Assembly (NCBI GenBank): GCA_020137815.1
Contig: CM035354.1
Location: 2,433,495-2,497,494 of the forward strand
Reading direction: 5' to 3'
DNA: 64,000 nucleotides
Origin: Hormiphora californensis
Lineage: Eukaryota; Ctenophora; Tentaculata; Cydippida; Pleurobrachiidae
In this document: positions 1-32,987 of the stretch, in pieces
How the letters are laid out: each line of letters starts with the position of its first letter
How positions within the stretch are numbered: position 1 is the stretch's first letter
The notes under the pieces: model-generated
The model's database searches: none
Told to the model about the DNA's origin: nothing
The model's input: the letters and a program-made list of their open reading frames with translations, nothing else
Program-made: the position numbers and the translations under genes

Positions 1-126
1 AAAACCTGTATGTCGGACTTTGGCTATCAGAAAAGGCCTTGTTTGGGTATGTTTGTGTTAGGTAAGTCATTAAACTATAAAATTAAACCAGTTAAAATCG
101 TATTATCAACCAATAAGAACAGTCTT

Positions 127-205
127 TTAGCATTTGTTAATTTTGTTAACTTTGTTAATTAACGTTAATTAACAAAATCGAAAAAAAGAGGTGATTTATT
201 AACAA
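127..205. repeat. AT-rich TTAAC/GTTAA inverted repeat
   Basis: Dense alternating gttaa and ttaac words, with a palindrome near 150-180, lie at the left edge. A similar word set recurs near 30070-30140, which suggests a shared dispersed element. The rest of 1-691 shows no exon I can support. Confidence 0.4.
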
Positions 206-691
206 TTAACATGTCGTCCCCCCCAAATCAAGAAAGAAAGACTAGCTGACAATCTTCTCCCTCCAGCTCTTTTGATACCACCCTGTGGGAAGATTTATTT
301 AAAAAACAGAAAGGGATAGAGAAAAGAGAAATAGGAGGGGGAATTAAATAAACACAAGGAACTGCGTCGGTTGTCGAATTTATCGATTCATTTAAGTTGT
401 TTCAATTTCAAGCTCTTTAAATCTGTCCCTCCTCCCCTATTATAAAGCGTCCCACATTGCAATCTATATTTCCCTCTTTGAAGTTTTATAATTCCCAGAA
501 ATCAACGATTAAAATACAGCTTTTATTAAACTGGGGCAGCTTGGATCAGGCTTCTTCACAGCAGCCCGGTTTTTTATTAGAGACTAACTTAATTCCAGAT
601 GAATCAAAATAAATACACATCAGATCCCAGATAAATCACCGATTTCAGGGTCAGGATGGATTTTTTGCGCCCAGAAGTTATATTTTCTCAC

Positions 692-9538
<8,847 letters not shown>

Positions 9539-9821
9539 CAAAGCAGCAGAAGAGTCGCACCAAACAAGACGAACCCAAAGTCACTCTGGCGGCCATCTTG
9601 GATTTTTTGACGCCTGACTTTGAAATTCAGCGCGCGCACGAATATTTTACCCTGCGCGTTCAATGTTTTGATTTGCGCGCAACAGAATCGCGCATCAAAA
9701 CTCATTTTGAAGGGTTGTTTGCGGAGGTGTTTCCATAGCCACGAACACCTGTCAATGTTTGCATCTCCAGGGACTGTCATAACTTTACATACTACTCTAT
9801 TGACTGACTTCAGTGATTGTT
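9539..9821. promoter_or_regulatory. Probable bidirectional promoter, cyclin T / ODF3-like
   Basis: The two start codons (9538 on minus, 9822 on plus) face away from each other across 283 bp. The interval is rich in CpG words (gcgcgcgcacg, tttgcgcgcaac). It contains ggcggccatcttggat near 9589, close to the YY1 consensus CAAGATGGCGGC. No TATA box is evident. Transcription start sites cannot be placed from sequence. Confidence 0.5.
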
Positions 9822-11270
<1,449 letters not shown>

Positions 11271-14200
11271 GAAACGAAGTCATATAGGGACACTAAAACT
11301 AACCGATTTAGCTTTACCCCGTTTATAATGTTTAGCTGGTTTACATTTCCTAAATATGCCAATGGAGTGTTTGGGTGATTTTAGCATGCGTACTACTCCT
11401 AGAAACTATTGACTCTTGTTTTGTTAAACGAATAAGAGGTAATTTTACTTGATGATGACTCCTTAGAAAGGATGACCGACATAATATATTATGATCATGA
11501 TTTTGTGCACTAAAACTCTTCAACTTGCAGTTTATAACACGTTAGTTCGGTGTTTTCCTTTTCCTCCCATCGAGTCATCAAGGCATGTATGTAGAGGAGC
11601 GGCGTTTTTTATTCCCCCAAATTAATCACTCGCCTCAGACTCTGAGGGAGGCCTGCATGCTACAGTGCAGATTGTTTGACAAAGATGAACACCGATCATA
11701 AAGTTCTCTCTTTGCTCTCAACATGAAATCAAAGATTTCTATTTCTAAAATAAAAACAGGGCTTGGCTATGATAGCTCAAGCTGGGAAGAAACCTAAATT
11801 CCAAGAAGTTATATTTCTTTCAAGAAGTCATGATGTTGTAAATCTAAATACTACTGAACAAGTTGTCAAGTTAGCTGTTATTAGTAACATCTGTGCTCAA
11901 ATTCCCAGAAGTTATGAGTTAAGCAGTAATGCTTACACAGTATACTCACTGCTAATATAATGATTAACATGAATCATGATATAAGTTTAATATTCTGAAA
12001 GTCGGAATTCATGGAATTTAAATTATGTACTACTCGATTCATTCACAAACTGTTCATGTTAATTTCTTGAAAATAAATGACCAGGACCTCTAACCTGGTT
12101 ATATTTAAAGGCACTACTAATCATACCCTCATACCCATTACTCAATGTCTGGGATCGAGACTCTGACTAAGTAGTTTAGCACTTGGCTCCATTGCAACCT
12201 ATTCTCGCTCCGTGAGATCGATCTCAGTCGCGCGCGACGTCGATCTCACTCAGGTATCAATGTGGCCAAGTTTAGCACCAATTTGAACTTGTGTTTTTGG
12301 GGTACTTAGCGGTAGCCACACGCTGAGGAAACCGCATACCGCCCGGGTATGGGTAACTATCATGGCGCTAAGGCATTTGAACTAGTTTAGTAGCAGTAGT
12401 TTTGCACTGTAATAAGTTTTTCTAGAATTAGAAATCTAAATTGTATCACTGGATTCCAAGAAATTATTATATGACAAATTGAGTTCTCCCTTTGAAGTTG
12501 AACTCACAGTGAAGCTTGCACTGTTGATATATCAGGTGTACATTTGTGAGAGTGGGACAGAGGGAATACGGGAAGGGTATCGAGTAATGGGAAATTGAAT
12601 CATGTTACCATGGCCGAGTAGTAAACACAGTTGCTATGGAGATGAATATGGCACCGGGAGAGGTTGAGGAGTTAGAATATGAAGAGCAGCTGTAAGTGTA
12701 GAGCTAGAGTGAGAATGGGAAACGGAATTCAAAAGAAAGCTAATGAATATAAATGAAATGAGAGTGTGACGGGTGAAGGGTTAGCGGAACCGCCACAGAC
12801 CCCCCCCCCCTCGGCCTCCCGGCCCTAGCCTAGCACCTTTAAAGTTCGGACGGGATCTGGAAACTTGGTAAACATTTCTAAAAACCGCAACCTTTTTGCT
12901 CAAGATCTCGGGCCGGCTGAGGGGTCATCAGTAACCTCAGCATGGGGTGGAACACGGGAGGTGCTGAACACATACACACCCCCCCCCCCCTCCATAATGA
13001 TTAATGACCTACTCCGATCCTAGGTCTACCTTTAGCAATACGGGTTTATGACTAAGCACTGGACAAGTCCCTGCACTAGGTACATTACAAATTCGTAATT
13101 CGTATCCAGCATTTGTCTCAAGGCCCGGAAATTTTGATTTTTGGAACCCACCGGCCACCAACCTTTTTCCAAATTGTTGACAGTTGGGAGAATACTCTAT
13201 CGGTCTCATTGAGACTCTCAACAGCCAAATTTTGGAACCCCTCCCTATTTTTCCAGAAAATGCTAAAAGTTTGACAGTTGGGGGAATACTCTATCTGTAC
13301 CACAATTTCAACTTTAAAATTGTATGTCTAATGGCCAAGACATTGTCCATACTGATCCTTCACAACAAAAATTTAAGTAAAATGCCCACAGCTGCAGTTA
13401 GCAATTCGCATTTCGCGTGGAAGTTTTAAAAAACTTGCTAGCAGATAACAAGCTCCAGATACTACGATTCTGACAGACAGAAAAAACTTGGACAACTGTG
13501 CTTGTTTAGCGACATGCTGCCATCACGTTGTGCTTTCAGTGAAAAGTTCACACGCACCGCCTTTTGCACAAACATCTGACAGCTCAATGACATTTTTCCA
13601 GCCATCAAGGCGCCACGCCAGCATGGAAAATCAAAATCATAGAATTGAATAAATGTCAATGAGACTTTAGTCTAAGTTTAGAAATCAACTGACCAACTTT
13701 CCTATGATCTATTTTTTCAAATGGTTAATTTAATTCAAAATTTCACTTGGTATCGGGTTAAATGAGCTCCTACGATCATTCTAAAACATTTTATCACAAA
13801 GTTTTGGCTCTACCATGGCCCAATTACGTTGGCACGAGCTATGCCCATATATGGGCATATTCATTTAAAAAAGTCTGTTTTAGGGCGTGATTTCGAACAA
13901 AACACACATATAAATCGTCTCGTGACAACTTATACAACTGTTACTTTCAGTTTGAGTCTTCAGATATCCACTTTATGAACAAAAATAAAAAATTTTCTCC
14001 CTTTTTTTCTTGGATCAGGCTAGTTTCGGTTGTTTTTCCTTTTTCCAGCCTACATCTTTTCTCGGTACCTACTCCTCCCATCCCGCTGTACTGTCTAGCG
14101 TAAGTATTGTACTTAGGTCTGTATCTTACCTCGTGACAAGTTTTTAACTGATCTTTATTCGATGGGTTTGCAGCATGAGTGAAGCACGAGTGTGTAATTT

Positions 14201-14399
14201 TATTCCGATTTTCAGTTATCCAGTTGTTCAGAATCTGTTGTCTGAACATTTGATCTGTGTCTATATTTGGAGTGATGAAGTGACAGTGGTGACATATATC
14301 CTGTGGCCTTTTTTCGAGTTTTTTCTATTTTGGTCTGTTATGAGCCTAATCTGTTTTCCACTTATGTGAGCCGGATAATTTGGATTTTTCCACCGTTTT

Positions 14400-14540
14400 T
14401 TTGTTTGAGTCTCTATATTTGGGTTGAGAGTTAGTTAACTGCTCTGAGTTTCCTCCAGTGGCAGCATCTGTAAAGCTCTGCTGTCCCTGTAGAATATGGG
14501 CAGGATATAAGTTTGAATATTATTATTATTATTATTGCTA
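14400..14540 (+). mobile_element. Possible retroposon 3' tail ending in (ATT)n
   Basis: Non-repetitive sequence running through cctgtagaatatgggcagg ends in gaatattattattattatta. A unique 3' region followed by a short simple-repeat tail is typical of non-LTR retroposon ends. No coding part is recognised upstream. Confidence 0.3.
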
Positions 14541-15440
14541 ATTTTACCAACTTGTAGAATCGTGGGGACGAATTTTAATTTTTTTTTAGTTTTTTCTTGG
14601 TGGAAAGCAAATTTCGGTTGTAATCGACTAATTTTGGCTTGCGGAACACGATCCCGTTCATGAAAAAGCTCTCAAAATTTAAGAACATGTCCAAAATGAA
14701 CATTTTTTGTCAAAAATGAACATTTTTAGGTCAAAAATGAACTTTAGCATCATTTAATGATGCATATCAATTCTTGTCAGTTTCGAGGTGCTGAACACGA
14801 TCCTGAACATAAAAAGTTGATATCAAGAACATGTCAAAAACTGGTGAAAACCACACATATTTCCCTGTTTTTACCATTTTTCGGTTAAAAACTACACTTT
14901 TTAAATCGCGATGCCAACGTAACTGACAAACACTATCTCGATTCTGTTTTGCTGATGTGATAGAGAATTGTCCATAGTTTCACATTAGCTAGATACTGAA
15001 TGGCCTAGTCGAAAAAAATTGAAATAGCACACCCTAACACTCATACTTAGAAGGAGTTTACTCTCCCTAACCCGACGCCACCTATAATGCGAACCTGTCC
15101 TGTGGTCAGTTCCTGATGGTGGGGGGAGGGGAGGGGAGGGGGGCTATTCTCCTAGTGCCGGCGATATCGTTTTGCGATAGTCCCCTGTGGGCTTGCCGTT
15201 GGCAAGCCCAGGCACTCCGTAGATAGATAGATAGATAGACACTCATACTTACTAGGAGTCAGCTAGTCCTACAGTCAGACTCTGACTGTCAGAGTTTTGA
15301 GGTTTTAGCTATAGCATGTATAATAGTCATGCATATGGGGATCTTAGGCGTTCACTAGAAGTAGACGCATTTTTTAGATCTCTCTCTAGAGACTACCTAA
15401 CGAGTCAGAATAGTTTATACGTCTCGACGATAACCAATCC

Positions 15441-15965
15441 ACTGTATGGCGGCGCCAAACCCCATTTGATTCTCAGTGCGCTCAGATGGGTCGCGGCGCC
15501 AGACAGCCAATCCATTAATCCAGAGATCCTCATTTACCCTGACACTGACAGCATTGCATGATTCATAACCACCTCCACTTATCATTATAGTGAATCCACT
15601 ATAATTAAGTTGTCTATAAGACAGCATAACTATAAGCTGCTGTCATTTCCTTTACTACCTATATCTCTGAATCTCGCCAGAGTTACTCTTTACCAATGAT
15701 GATCCTGTCTAAGATAATAGGTTAAGGGTGCATTTGTACTAAACGACGCGACCATCGTTAGACCATCGGTAGTAATAGCCAGACATCAGCAGCAGTAGAT
15801 GCAATAGATATTGGGAGTTATGCCATATTTCCATGGCTTCATGTTTAGAAGACATTGGTTTGTTTTGGTCTAGGACTGTAAACAGTAAACACCTGTATGG
15901 CGGCGCCATACCCCATTTGATTCTCAAATTGACAGTGCGCTCAGATGGGTCGCGGCGCCAGACAC
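15441..15965. repeat. Pair of related segments containing tatggcggcgcca
   Basis: ctgtatggcggcgccaaacc...gatgggtcgcggcgccagac occurs at 15441-15505 and again, with a small internal insertion, at 15894-15965, in the same orientation. Each contains two inverted ggcgcc/tggcgcc words. It looks like a dispersed-element fragment and the function is unknown. Confidence 0.5.
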
Positions 15966-16784
15966 TGACAGGTAAACACAGCCAAGTCTCGCCGCCCAGA
16001 AAATGCAGTGCAGCATAGTGTCGGGTCATCCTTTCGAAATTTCCACTGATCCAATGAACACTAAACACTAGCTGCGCATTGTGAAAGGTTTCAGAGGTCC
16101 CAGAAGTTATATTTCATGACAGCATCTCATTGATAATTTGAATCCTGTTGGCCATCTTGTTGGCTATTATTAGGGTTGAGAAAGTTATCGTGGTCTATAT
16201 TAATAAATTAATTGTTTCTTTAAATGGATGATAGTGCACGAGACGATCCACTAAAGAGAGATCTCAGATGATGCAATAAAAGCCAACATGTACAGTTTTG
16301 CTGCTGCAGCTCTACACCGCTCGAGCTTGTGGTTACACGTCTCGATCAGAGGTCAATAATGCAAATGCAAGATCGAATCCTGGAGAGAATGCATGTCTGG
16401 AAGGCGCACCGCCACACGACCCCAATTCACGTATCTTCGCGCGCTGTAACAGAGACGCGCACGGAACCTTGGAAACTGGGCAACGGGACCGTCAATATTG
16501 GATTCTGACCATTATGACGGACGGCCACTAAACCATGTCCCGTTCCTTTATCAAGACAACTTAAACAATCATATATAGCGAATGAAGTAGATAAAATTTT
16601 GAACAAATATAAGCTCTCCATAAACAGCAGAAAATATGAATAAAAACACTCCGCACATCACACAAAAAACACGTGTTCTCTGTGCATGACACATGTACAC
16701 TCGCAAGCTGTGATTTGTTCTCTCATCTCAGTTTCTCCGAACGTCTCTGTTTCTTGCTTGTCTCGATTTGTTCTCGGCCAAAAT

Positions 16785-17847
16785 ATGAAATACCGTCTTC
16801 GCAAAGTTATAGAAAAACACAACCCAAACAACCAGAAGTACACTGACTTCAAACTTGTTGGATTGGAGGAGAAAAAAGCTCACTTCTCTGACTCAGACTC
16901 GTACGTTATATTTTATCCTTCGTATTTCTCGTAATCCTAATTATCGGTGACGAACCGTATAACCATTTATAATCGATTTAACCACCCAGTAACCCCCTAC
17001 TATTATACCCTCAGATCAGATGATGATTTAAAATTTGTGAGATGGAGAAAACGGCACCCTGTTGGCAAGATGAAGCAACACTCTGATTTAGCACTATCTC
17101 AAGAGTTCAGGCGATGCACCAACACGCTTCCATTTGTGCTTGCCTCCCCATCCGTTGTCCAATCTTTACAGAAAGCACTTGCGGACGAGGAAGAAAAATC
17201 ACAGGAATTGGAAGGTGACCCCATTGATGTAGACAAGGCAACGTGTGAAATAGAGGGCATACAGAAAATGAAAGTCCCGGACTATTATAAAGAGAGCGAT
17301 ACGTCAGCAGCTCCTACCCAAACTACGGAAGATGTTCTTGTTCTTGAAAATTCGGATTCAGATAGTGATTATGAAGCTGCCGCAGAAACGGGTGGAATTG
17401 AAGATGCAGAGGAAAGAGAAATCCCCTGTTCAGAAGAGACAGGCGCAAAATTTGAAACTTCCGCTACAAAGGCCAAGGATGAGGAGACAAAAGAAATGGT
17501 CACTGAAGCAGCTGGAGATCCTGTTGAGAAAGCCGCCGATAATCTTGTAACGGAGACAATAAAAAACGCTACCGACATTGTTTCTACAAATGAAACGACT
17601 CTCAAGGAAACTCCTCCAGCGGTGGCACCGGTTACAGGCGAGGTATCCCAGCAACCTTCATGTGAGCACGTACAAAATCAAGAAGATGATGATGATGATG
17701 CTGGCCGTGGTGAAAGGCAAGATTACTGTTGTCGAGCATGCAGTTGCAATACCCTCACCTGATATGGACAGTGCGACCGAAGACGAGAAATCCCAGGAAA
17801 TAAAGTCGATCCTAAAATCAAACGAAAACGACGGTGGATTCCAATAA
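16785..17847 (+). CDS. Unrecognised acidic protein
   Basis: I do not recognise this gene. A three-exon model is in phase: 16785-16900, 17015-17661, 17744-17847, about 288 residues. It starts with the basic MKYRLRKVIEKH, then SDSDSSDDD across the first junction, then a basic RWRKRHPVGKMKQ. A long acidic Glu/Ser/Thr-rich region follows (ENSDSDSDYE, EDAEEREIP), probably disordered. Exon 1 and its junction (TC|gtacgt, cctcag|A) are well supported by composition and phase. The last 82 bp intron (cat|gtgagc ... gcatgcag|TT) is less certain; without it the frame runs to a stop at 17762 through a GAT repeat. A gene on the same strand follows 175 bp downstream and could in principle be joined to it. 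Confidence 0.5.
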
Positions 17848-18022
17848 ATCAGTCAAATTTTCATGAGCGTGTGTCAGTGTTTCTGATTTAAATTGACTCT
17901 TTGACAAAATTGATTTCTAAAGCAAAACTCTTTTTACCCTATCAAGACATTTTATGAAGGAGCAAGTTAAATATTTCTTCAATTAAATATTTTCAACGCG
18001 ATTTTTGAAGCTGTTTAATACT

Positions 18023-19548
18023 ATGTCAAGTGCATCATCACCCCACTCGACTACGAAACCATGCTTGCCTAGTCAAATATCGTCACCAACCATCCCATCA
18101 AGAGCTGGAAGTTCTCATCGTAACTTGTCGGATGGCACAGTAAAGTTGCAGTTAAAATACTTACTGGACTCAACATCCCTAAATGACATCATTTTTCAAA
18201 AATCTCTACTAGATTTTCACTATATCGTGGTGGTGAATTGGAAAGTTTTCGAGCATGAGGTTATGAAAAAGCGCAAACTGTGGGGTTCCTGTAGGGCGTA
18301 TTCAAGCTTCAACAGAGATGTTCTTCACCAGGGATATCAAAAGATTAAGTTTCAGGGATCCAAAAGCTCACAAAAGGTAACCATTCAATCATTTATCATT
18401 CATCCATATAATTTTGACTTTATTGTTTCGTGGCAAATTGGGGGGGGGGGGGGGCGAACTTCATGATATGATTCATATTATGAATTTAAAGCATATCAAC
18501 AAAGTTTTCATTTTTCTAGGTGCTGGTATATCTTAAGAATTCGGCTTCCTACGACCAAAGCCACATCCCCTGTTTCATACCAGTCAGCGAGGTGCATGAG
18601 AAGCAAAGATCTCTCAAGAAAATATATTCTAAAGATTTCTTCATTTCCAGTAAGCGGAAGAAAAAAACCGGAAGCCGCACTAAAAAGCTAGGCCGAAAAA
18701 GTGCCCTGAGAAAACTTGCAAAAACGCCCACGAATCACAGTCAACCACTTCATTCTGACATTGACACCACAAGAATTACAAGCATGCTTCTTGCGAACTT
18801 GCTCGACAACCACATTTATGACACCTTATATTCAGTGGTCTGTGAAGTATTGGATGAACTGGAACCGGACGACACTTTAGTTTGGGATCCCAACCGATTG
18901 TCAGAGGAAGACACGAAGTGGTTTCTCAAACAATGGTCCTTTCTAAAGAGCAGTATAAATTGTTCGAGTCAAAGCTCGCATGCTATCGAACACATACCAG
19001 ACATTGAGGAAGCTCTGAAAAGTTTAGCATTGCATAACTACCACATCAGTGATACTTTGTGCAACCTCAAATCTGAATTGGCTTCAATTTCTCGCGGATG
19101 CGGCGATAACCCGGCTGGTTCAGCCAAAGTTGATAATGGCATTTTTCTAAAGGGAATGACAGATCAGATGAAGATGAAATTTGAACGAGGGCTAGTGAAG
19201 TTTGGTGAAAACATGGATCAAATCCATAAATATTATACCTGCCTTCAAAACCTGAGACCATTGGACCTGGACCTCTACCTCTATTCCGATGAGCGACAAC
19301 ACTTTATTTCACACATAGAGGTCTCAAAAAAGATTGTTACCCTTCTGGACAGTGCGTCATACCATCATATGTCAAGGATTGAGTTCTTTGAAGTTGACAA
19401 AGACTGGGCTAAGATGCGTCAAGTCATCTTAGAAGCAGAAAATACCAACACCTTATCTACCCAGACACGAGGACAGTCATCCAAATCACTACGACAGAAA
19501 AGATCAAGACGGTTACCTAGACGATACATGAATTACCGTGTCCTTTAA
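18023..19548 (+). CDS. Unrecognised two-exon protein with a basic patch and helical C-terminus
   Basis: Not recognised. Exons are 18023-18376 and 18520-19548, joined in phase 0 (CAAAAG|gtaacc, ttctag|GTG), giving about 460 residues. The Ser/Pro-rich N-terminus (MSSASSPHSTTKP) is followed by a mixed region, then a Lys/Arg cluster (SSKRKKKTGSRTKKLGRKS). The C-terminal half looks alpha-helical, with ITSMLLANLLDNHIYDTLYS and a run from MTDQMKMKFERG to YYTCLQNL. The tail is basic again (SLRQKRSRRLPRRY). The overall plan, a basic Arg-Lys-Ser motif and then helices, loosely recalls the kinetochore protein DSN1, but I could not match its motifs and do not assign it. The stop codon directly abuts the stop of the convergent GPCR gene. 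Confidence 0.65.
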
Positions 19549-20658
19549 TTAAACATATGAATCAATTACCTTTGTTGTAACTCGGCTACCCGGGTTAAAC
19601 TGTAACAGAGCTCGAAACGAGGGGGACTTTTTTGGTATCTCACGATCACTTTTTCGCGAACTGTCCTTCTTTTTGGAACTGTCTTTTGGGAAGAGTGAGA
19701 TATTTGGGAATCTGGTGAAGTAAATGGCGGCGTTACATGATGCATTAAGTCCGACGCTGAGTAGAAGAAGAAATGGTAGCATGTATAGGGAGACATATAA
19801 TCCATTCAGAAGCTGTAATTGGTCAACTCCGGTTAAGTCCGTGATCACTTGGTATGAGTAGACGAGGGAAACTGGTAGGTTGAATATCACGAATACCAAG
19901 ATAACTAGAAACACCGACACCGTCTTACTGGGACCCTTCCTCTTGGTGCGAATCTTGTTGGGGAAGCGAGATTGCCTCCGGAGAAGAGATGCCATAGTAA
20001 TGGTACAGCCAACGCCGATAGGTATTGCCGGCCAGATAAAGTCTGCAACGTAGACGATGGATAGGACATCGAATAGGGGAGATCGTCGGTCCACAATATC
20101 GTCAAAGTAGTAGTTGCACATCACCAAGTATTCAGAATAGTGATAGCTCTCACCGCGGAAGAAGGGAAGTAGCCGGGCCGCTAGGTAGATCAGGAAGAAC
20201 GCCAGGACTGTCCACTGTAAGATGATCCTTATCAGGGGCTTGTTGGAGGCAGATTTCAGGGGGAAGGCAATGAAAACACCCCGTACCACGGAGAGAAGAG
20301 AGACGAGAATGACAGACATTCTGGCAGAGAGGTTCCACGTGATGCCGGCCAGGGAGCATATGCTGGGGATTCCGAACAGGTACGGTTCTCTGGATAGGGA
20401 TAGGAAGGAAGCAGCGACTGGAATCAGTATGATACAGCAAACTGCATCTGACAGAGTCAGGAGGATGAATATAAGCCGCGACACAACTTTCTCGCTCATT
20501 TGGGTGAACCGGTAACATGCGTAGAGATTCGCCGGCAAGCCCCACACCACGCAAAGCACACAAACCAATCCGTAAGCGATCTCCAGATATCCGTATATCC
20601 AGTTTGCGGGGTTTAGGGTCTCATAAGGCCAGCTTGTGGTAGAACCGTTGGTTATCAT
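19549..20658 (-). CDS. Rhodopsin-like (class A) G-protein-coupled receptor, orphan
   Basis: A single-exon frame of 369 residues has seven hydrophobic segments in the order expected for a plasma-membrane GPCR. The N-terminus has an NGS glycosylation site. TM1 contains CVVWGLPANLY. TM3 ends in SLLSVVRGVFIAF where DRY would be, so the acidic residue is missing but the Arg is kept. TM6 has FNLPVSLVY in place of CWxP. TM7 has NASCNAAIYF, a variant of NPxxY. The Ser/Lys-rich cytoplasmic tail has KKKDSSRKSDREIPKK. The ligand cannot be inferred. Such degenerate DRY/NPxxY motifs are common in lineage-specific invertebrate receptors. The last codons contain AAAG|gtaatt, a fair splice donor, so the true C-terminus might be spliced to a further exon. 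Confidence 0.85.
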   Translation of the reverse strand: MITNGSTTSWPYETLNPANWIYGYLEIAYGLVCVLCVVWGLPANLYACYRFTQMSEKVVSRLIFILLTLSDAVCCIILIPVAASFLSLSREPYLFGIPSICSLAGITWNLSARMSVILVSLLSVVRGVFIAFPLKSASNKPLIRIILQWTVLAFFLIYLAARLLPFFRGESYHYSEYLVMCNYYFDDIVDRRSPLFDVLSIVYVADFIWPAIPIGVGCTITMASLLRRQSRFPNKIRTKRKGPSKTVSVFLVILVFVIFNLPVSLVYSYQVITDLTGVDQLQLLNGLYVSLYMLPFLLLLSVGLNASCNAAIYFTRFPNISLFPKDSSKKKDSSRKSDREIPKKSPSFRALLQFNPGSRVTTKVIDSYV

Positions 20659-21802
20659 ATGCTGAATTATATTTGGGGTTAATACACAGCGTATGTAACC
20701 TCTTTACCGACTAGAGGTTCAGCAGAGGCCCGTCGACAATTCAATGCAGAGTGTCTCAGAATAATCAAGGAAGGAAACAAGCTGAATGGCGTGCATCAAT
20801 AAAAAGTGAGTGAGAAAGGAATACACAGTTGAAACGCCATCCGAATAAGCTACAAGCGGGCAGCAATATTCGTCATAAAAAGCACCCCTGTTTTAAACTA
20901 AAATCTAGACTGCGTTATTGTATTGGCTGCATATTGACAACCATGACGAGAGGAAGAGAGAGAGAGGACAACCAAGTTATTGTATCACGATGGAAAGGGG
21001 GGAAATTAAAATAGTCTTCTGACTATATAAAGGGAGAGAATGGGTGGCGCGTGCACGAAGGGGCTCAAGCAGTATCGCGTGAGTCTCAGCTGATGGGGTC
21101 CGAATTTATATGTTACCAGCGCTCCCAAATTGGGCGTCTCGACCACGGGCAATTGACAACCAACTCGGCTACGGAAGGATCACTTATCTCGTTGCCTAGC
21201 GACATTACGTACTGAAGTCTCGACTGGAGGGTCACAAAATGAAAAAGAAGAATATCCCAATTTAAATTACTGAGTTTGTACCGCTACCAGCATATAAAAA
21301 CTGGTGAACAAAATGGTGATTGACTTGCGTCTCGCGACATATTCTGAATCATGTTGTCATTGTCAAAAGTTTAAACAAACAAAAAGAGTTTAACAAAAAA
21401 TATTTGCATGATCAGGGGAAACCCGAAAGTTTGCTAAAACTCTTGTGTTTTATGTCTGAAAACATCATTCTTATGTCGCGAGACGCAAGTCAATCACCAT
21501 ATATCAACATTCCGCGGCGGGCGACACAGTTAAAGCTGTAACGACCATGATTAACAAAATTATTTGATGTTTCTACCTGTCGAGACACTAGATATATATC
21601 TTAGGCAGTTACGATAATGGCGGTTTGATTTATTAATCTACAACATACCATTAAGAGAACCATAATGCAACGCGTCAGCAGCTGCTACCCCTCCTATCCA
21701 GCTTGCCCCTTGCCCTGCCTTATTCCCCTGTACACCTTGCCCTTTTCCCAGGACTGAGAAACAAGTTACATCTCTTACACAACGATCACTCTAAACCTCA
21801 CT
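20659..21802. other. Spacer between GPCR and DMAP1
   Basis: No gene is seen. The only structured item is a small inverted-repeat element at 21314-21499; the rest is ordinary AT-rich sequence. Confidence 0.6.
21314..21499. mobile_element. Small MITE with 28 bp perfect terminal inverted repeats
   Basis: tggtgattgacttgcgtctc...acata at 21314-21341 is repeated as an exact inverted copy at 21472-21499. The AT-rich interior of about 130 bp has no coding potential. Target duplication is unclear (possibly AT-rich). Confidence 0.75.
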
Positions 21803-32309
<10,507 letters not shown>

Positions 32310-32658
32310 GGTCTCTCTATTCTATATGAAAAGGTAGTTGATTGATTATGCAGAATTATGACGTCAAACCTCCAGGGGGGGGGGGTCATTTCAATATTGA
32401 AATGACCAAGAAAGGCTAGGGGGTAAATGGATCATAAAACTTCAGAGAGGGGAAGGACTGGTCTGCAGTCATTTTAATATATTTTCAATCAACAAGTGGA
32501 GGGGGTCATTTCAATATTCAGGGGAATGCTGTGCGGCTCACATCGTAATATTACGCTCTGTGCGGGTACGTTAGATCAAGGGGAATGCTTTCTCATCCCA
32601 TATCAATTGCAGAGGAGGGTGACCGTTAATTTCAATATTCAAGGGGGAAGCTTTCTTA

Positions 32659-32767
32659 CAGGAACCGACCGAAACAAGTAAACAACCAATCAGAACTCGT
32701 TATTTAGGTCACGTGACTGGTTATCAGCCAATCAGGGACCAGTATTTCCTGATTCGGTCGGTACCTG
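32659..32767. mobile_element. 109 bp hAT-like MITE carrying gtcacgtgac
   Basis: Ends CAGGAACCGACCG / CGGTACCTG lie inside an 8 bp target duplication, ctttctta (32651-32658) and ctttcttg (32768-32775). An 8 bp duplication is the hAT signature. The interior has ccaatcag words on both sides of a perfect palindrome gtcacgtgac. Other copies are at 46011-46118, 47060-47168, 59955-60063 and (partial) 25466-25532. The remaining intergenic sequence, 32310-32987, has three degenerate copies of gggggtcatttcaatatt and a CT run. Confidence 0.85.
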
Positions 32768-32987
32768 CTTTCTTGCTTATTAGCAGAGCTTCATTGTAAT
32801 TGGAGAATAGCGTTTGAAGGTTCGGGGAAAGCTATAAATACATGGGGGAAATTCATGTCATAATGAGATACTATGGTTGCCTTTTATAAAATGAAATGTC
32901 ACAGTTATAAACAAAACGTATTAATCATTATATCCTCGTAAACCCATTATTTTCTGACAGTTCTCTCTCTCTCTCTCTCTCGCCGTT

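Larger units (their letters stand above)
11271..16784. other. Repeat-rich intergenic stretch without a supported gene
   Basis: No frame here shows recognisable protein families. It holds C-homopolymer tracts (12801, 12979), a segment at 12910-12990 shared with 56391-56466, partial inverted repeats near 13140-13310, a relative of the 34 kb foldback (14590-14720), AT-rich tails that look like retroposon ends (14400-14540 ending in ATT repeats; 15110-15240 ending in GATA repeats), and two related segments at 15441-15505 and 15894-15965. Confidence 0.5.

Noticed and set aside
241-282. A next cyclin T exon after cccacag at 283
   Set aside because: In the phase required after exon 6 it gives no similarity to the cyclin T fold; the alternative phase reaches a stop quickly.
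16300-16540. tRNA-derived SINE suggested by gatcgaatcctggag (B-box-like)
   Set aside because: No convincing A box at the right distance, no tRNA-like fold, and no second copy found in the window.
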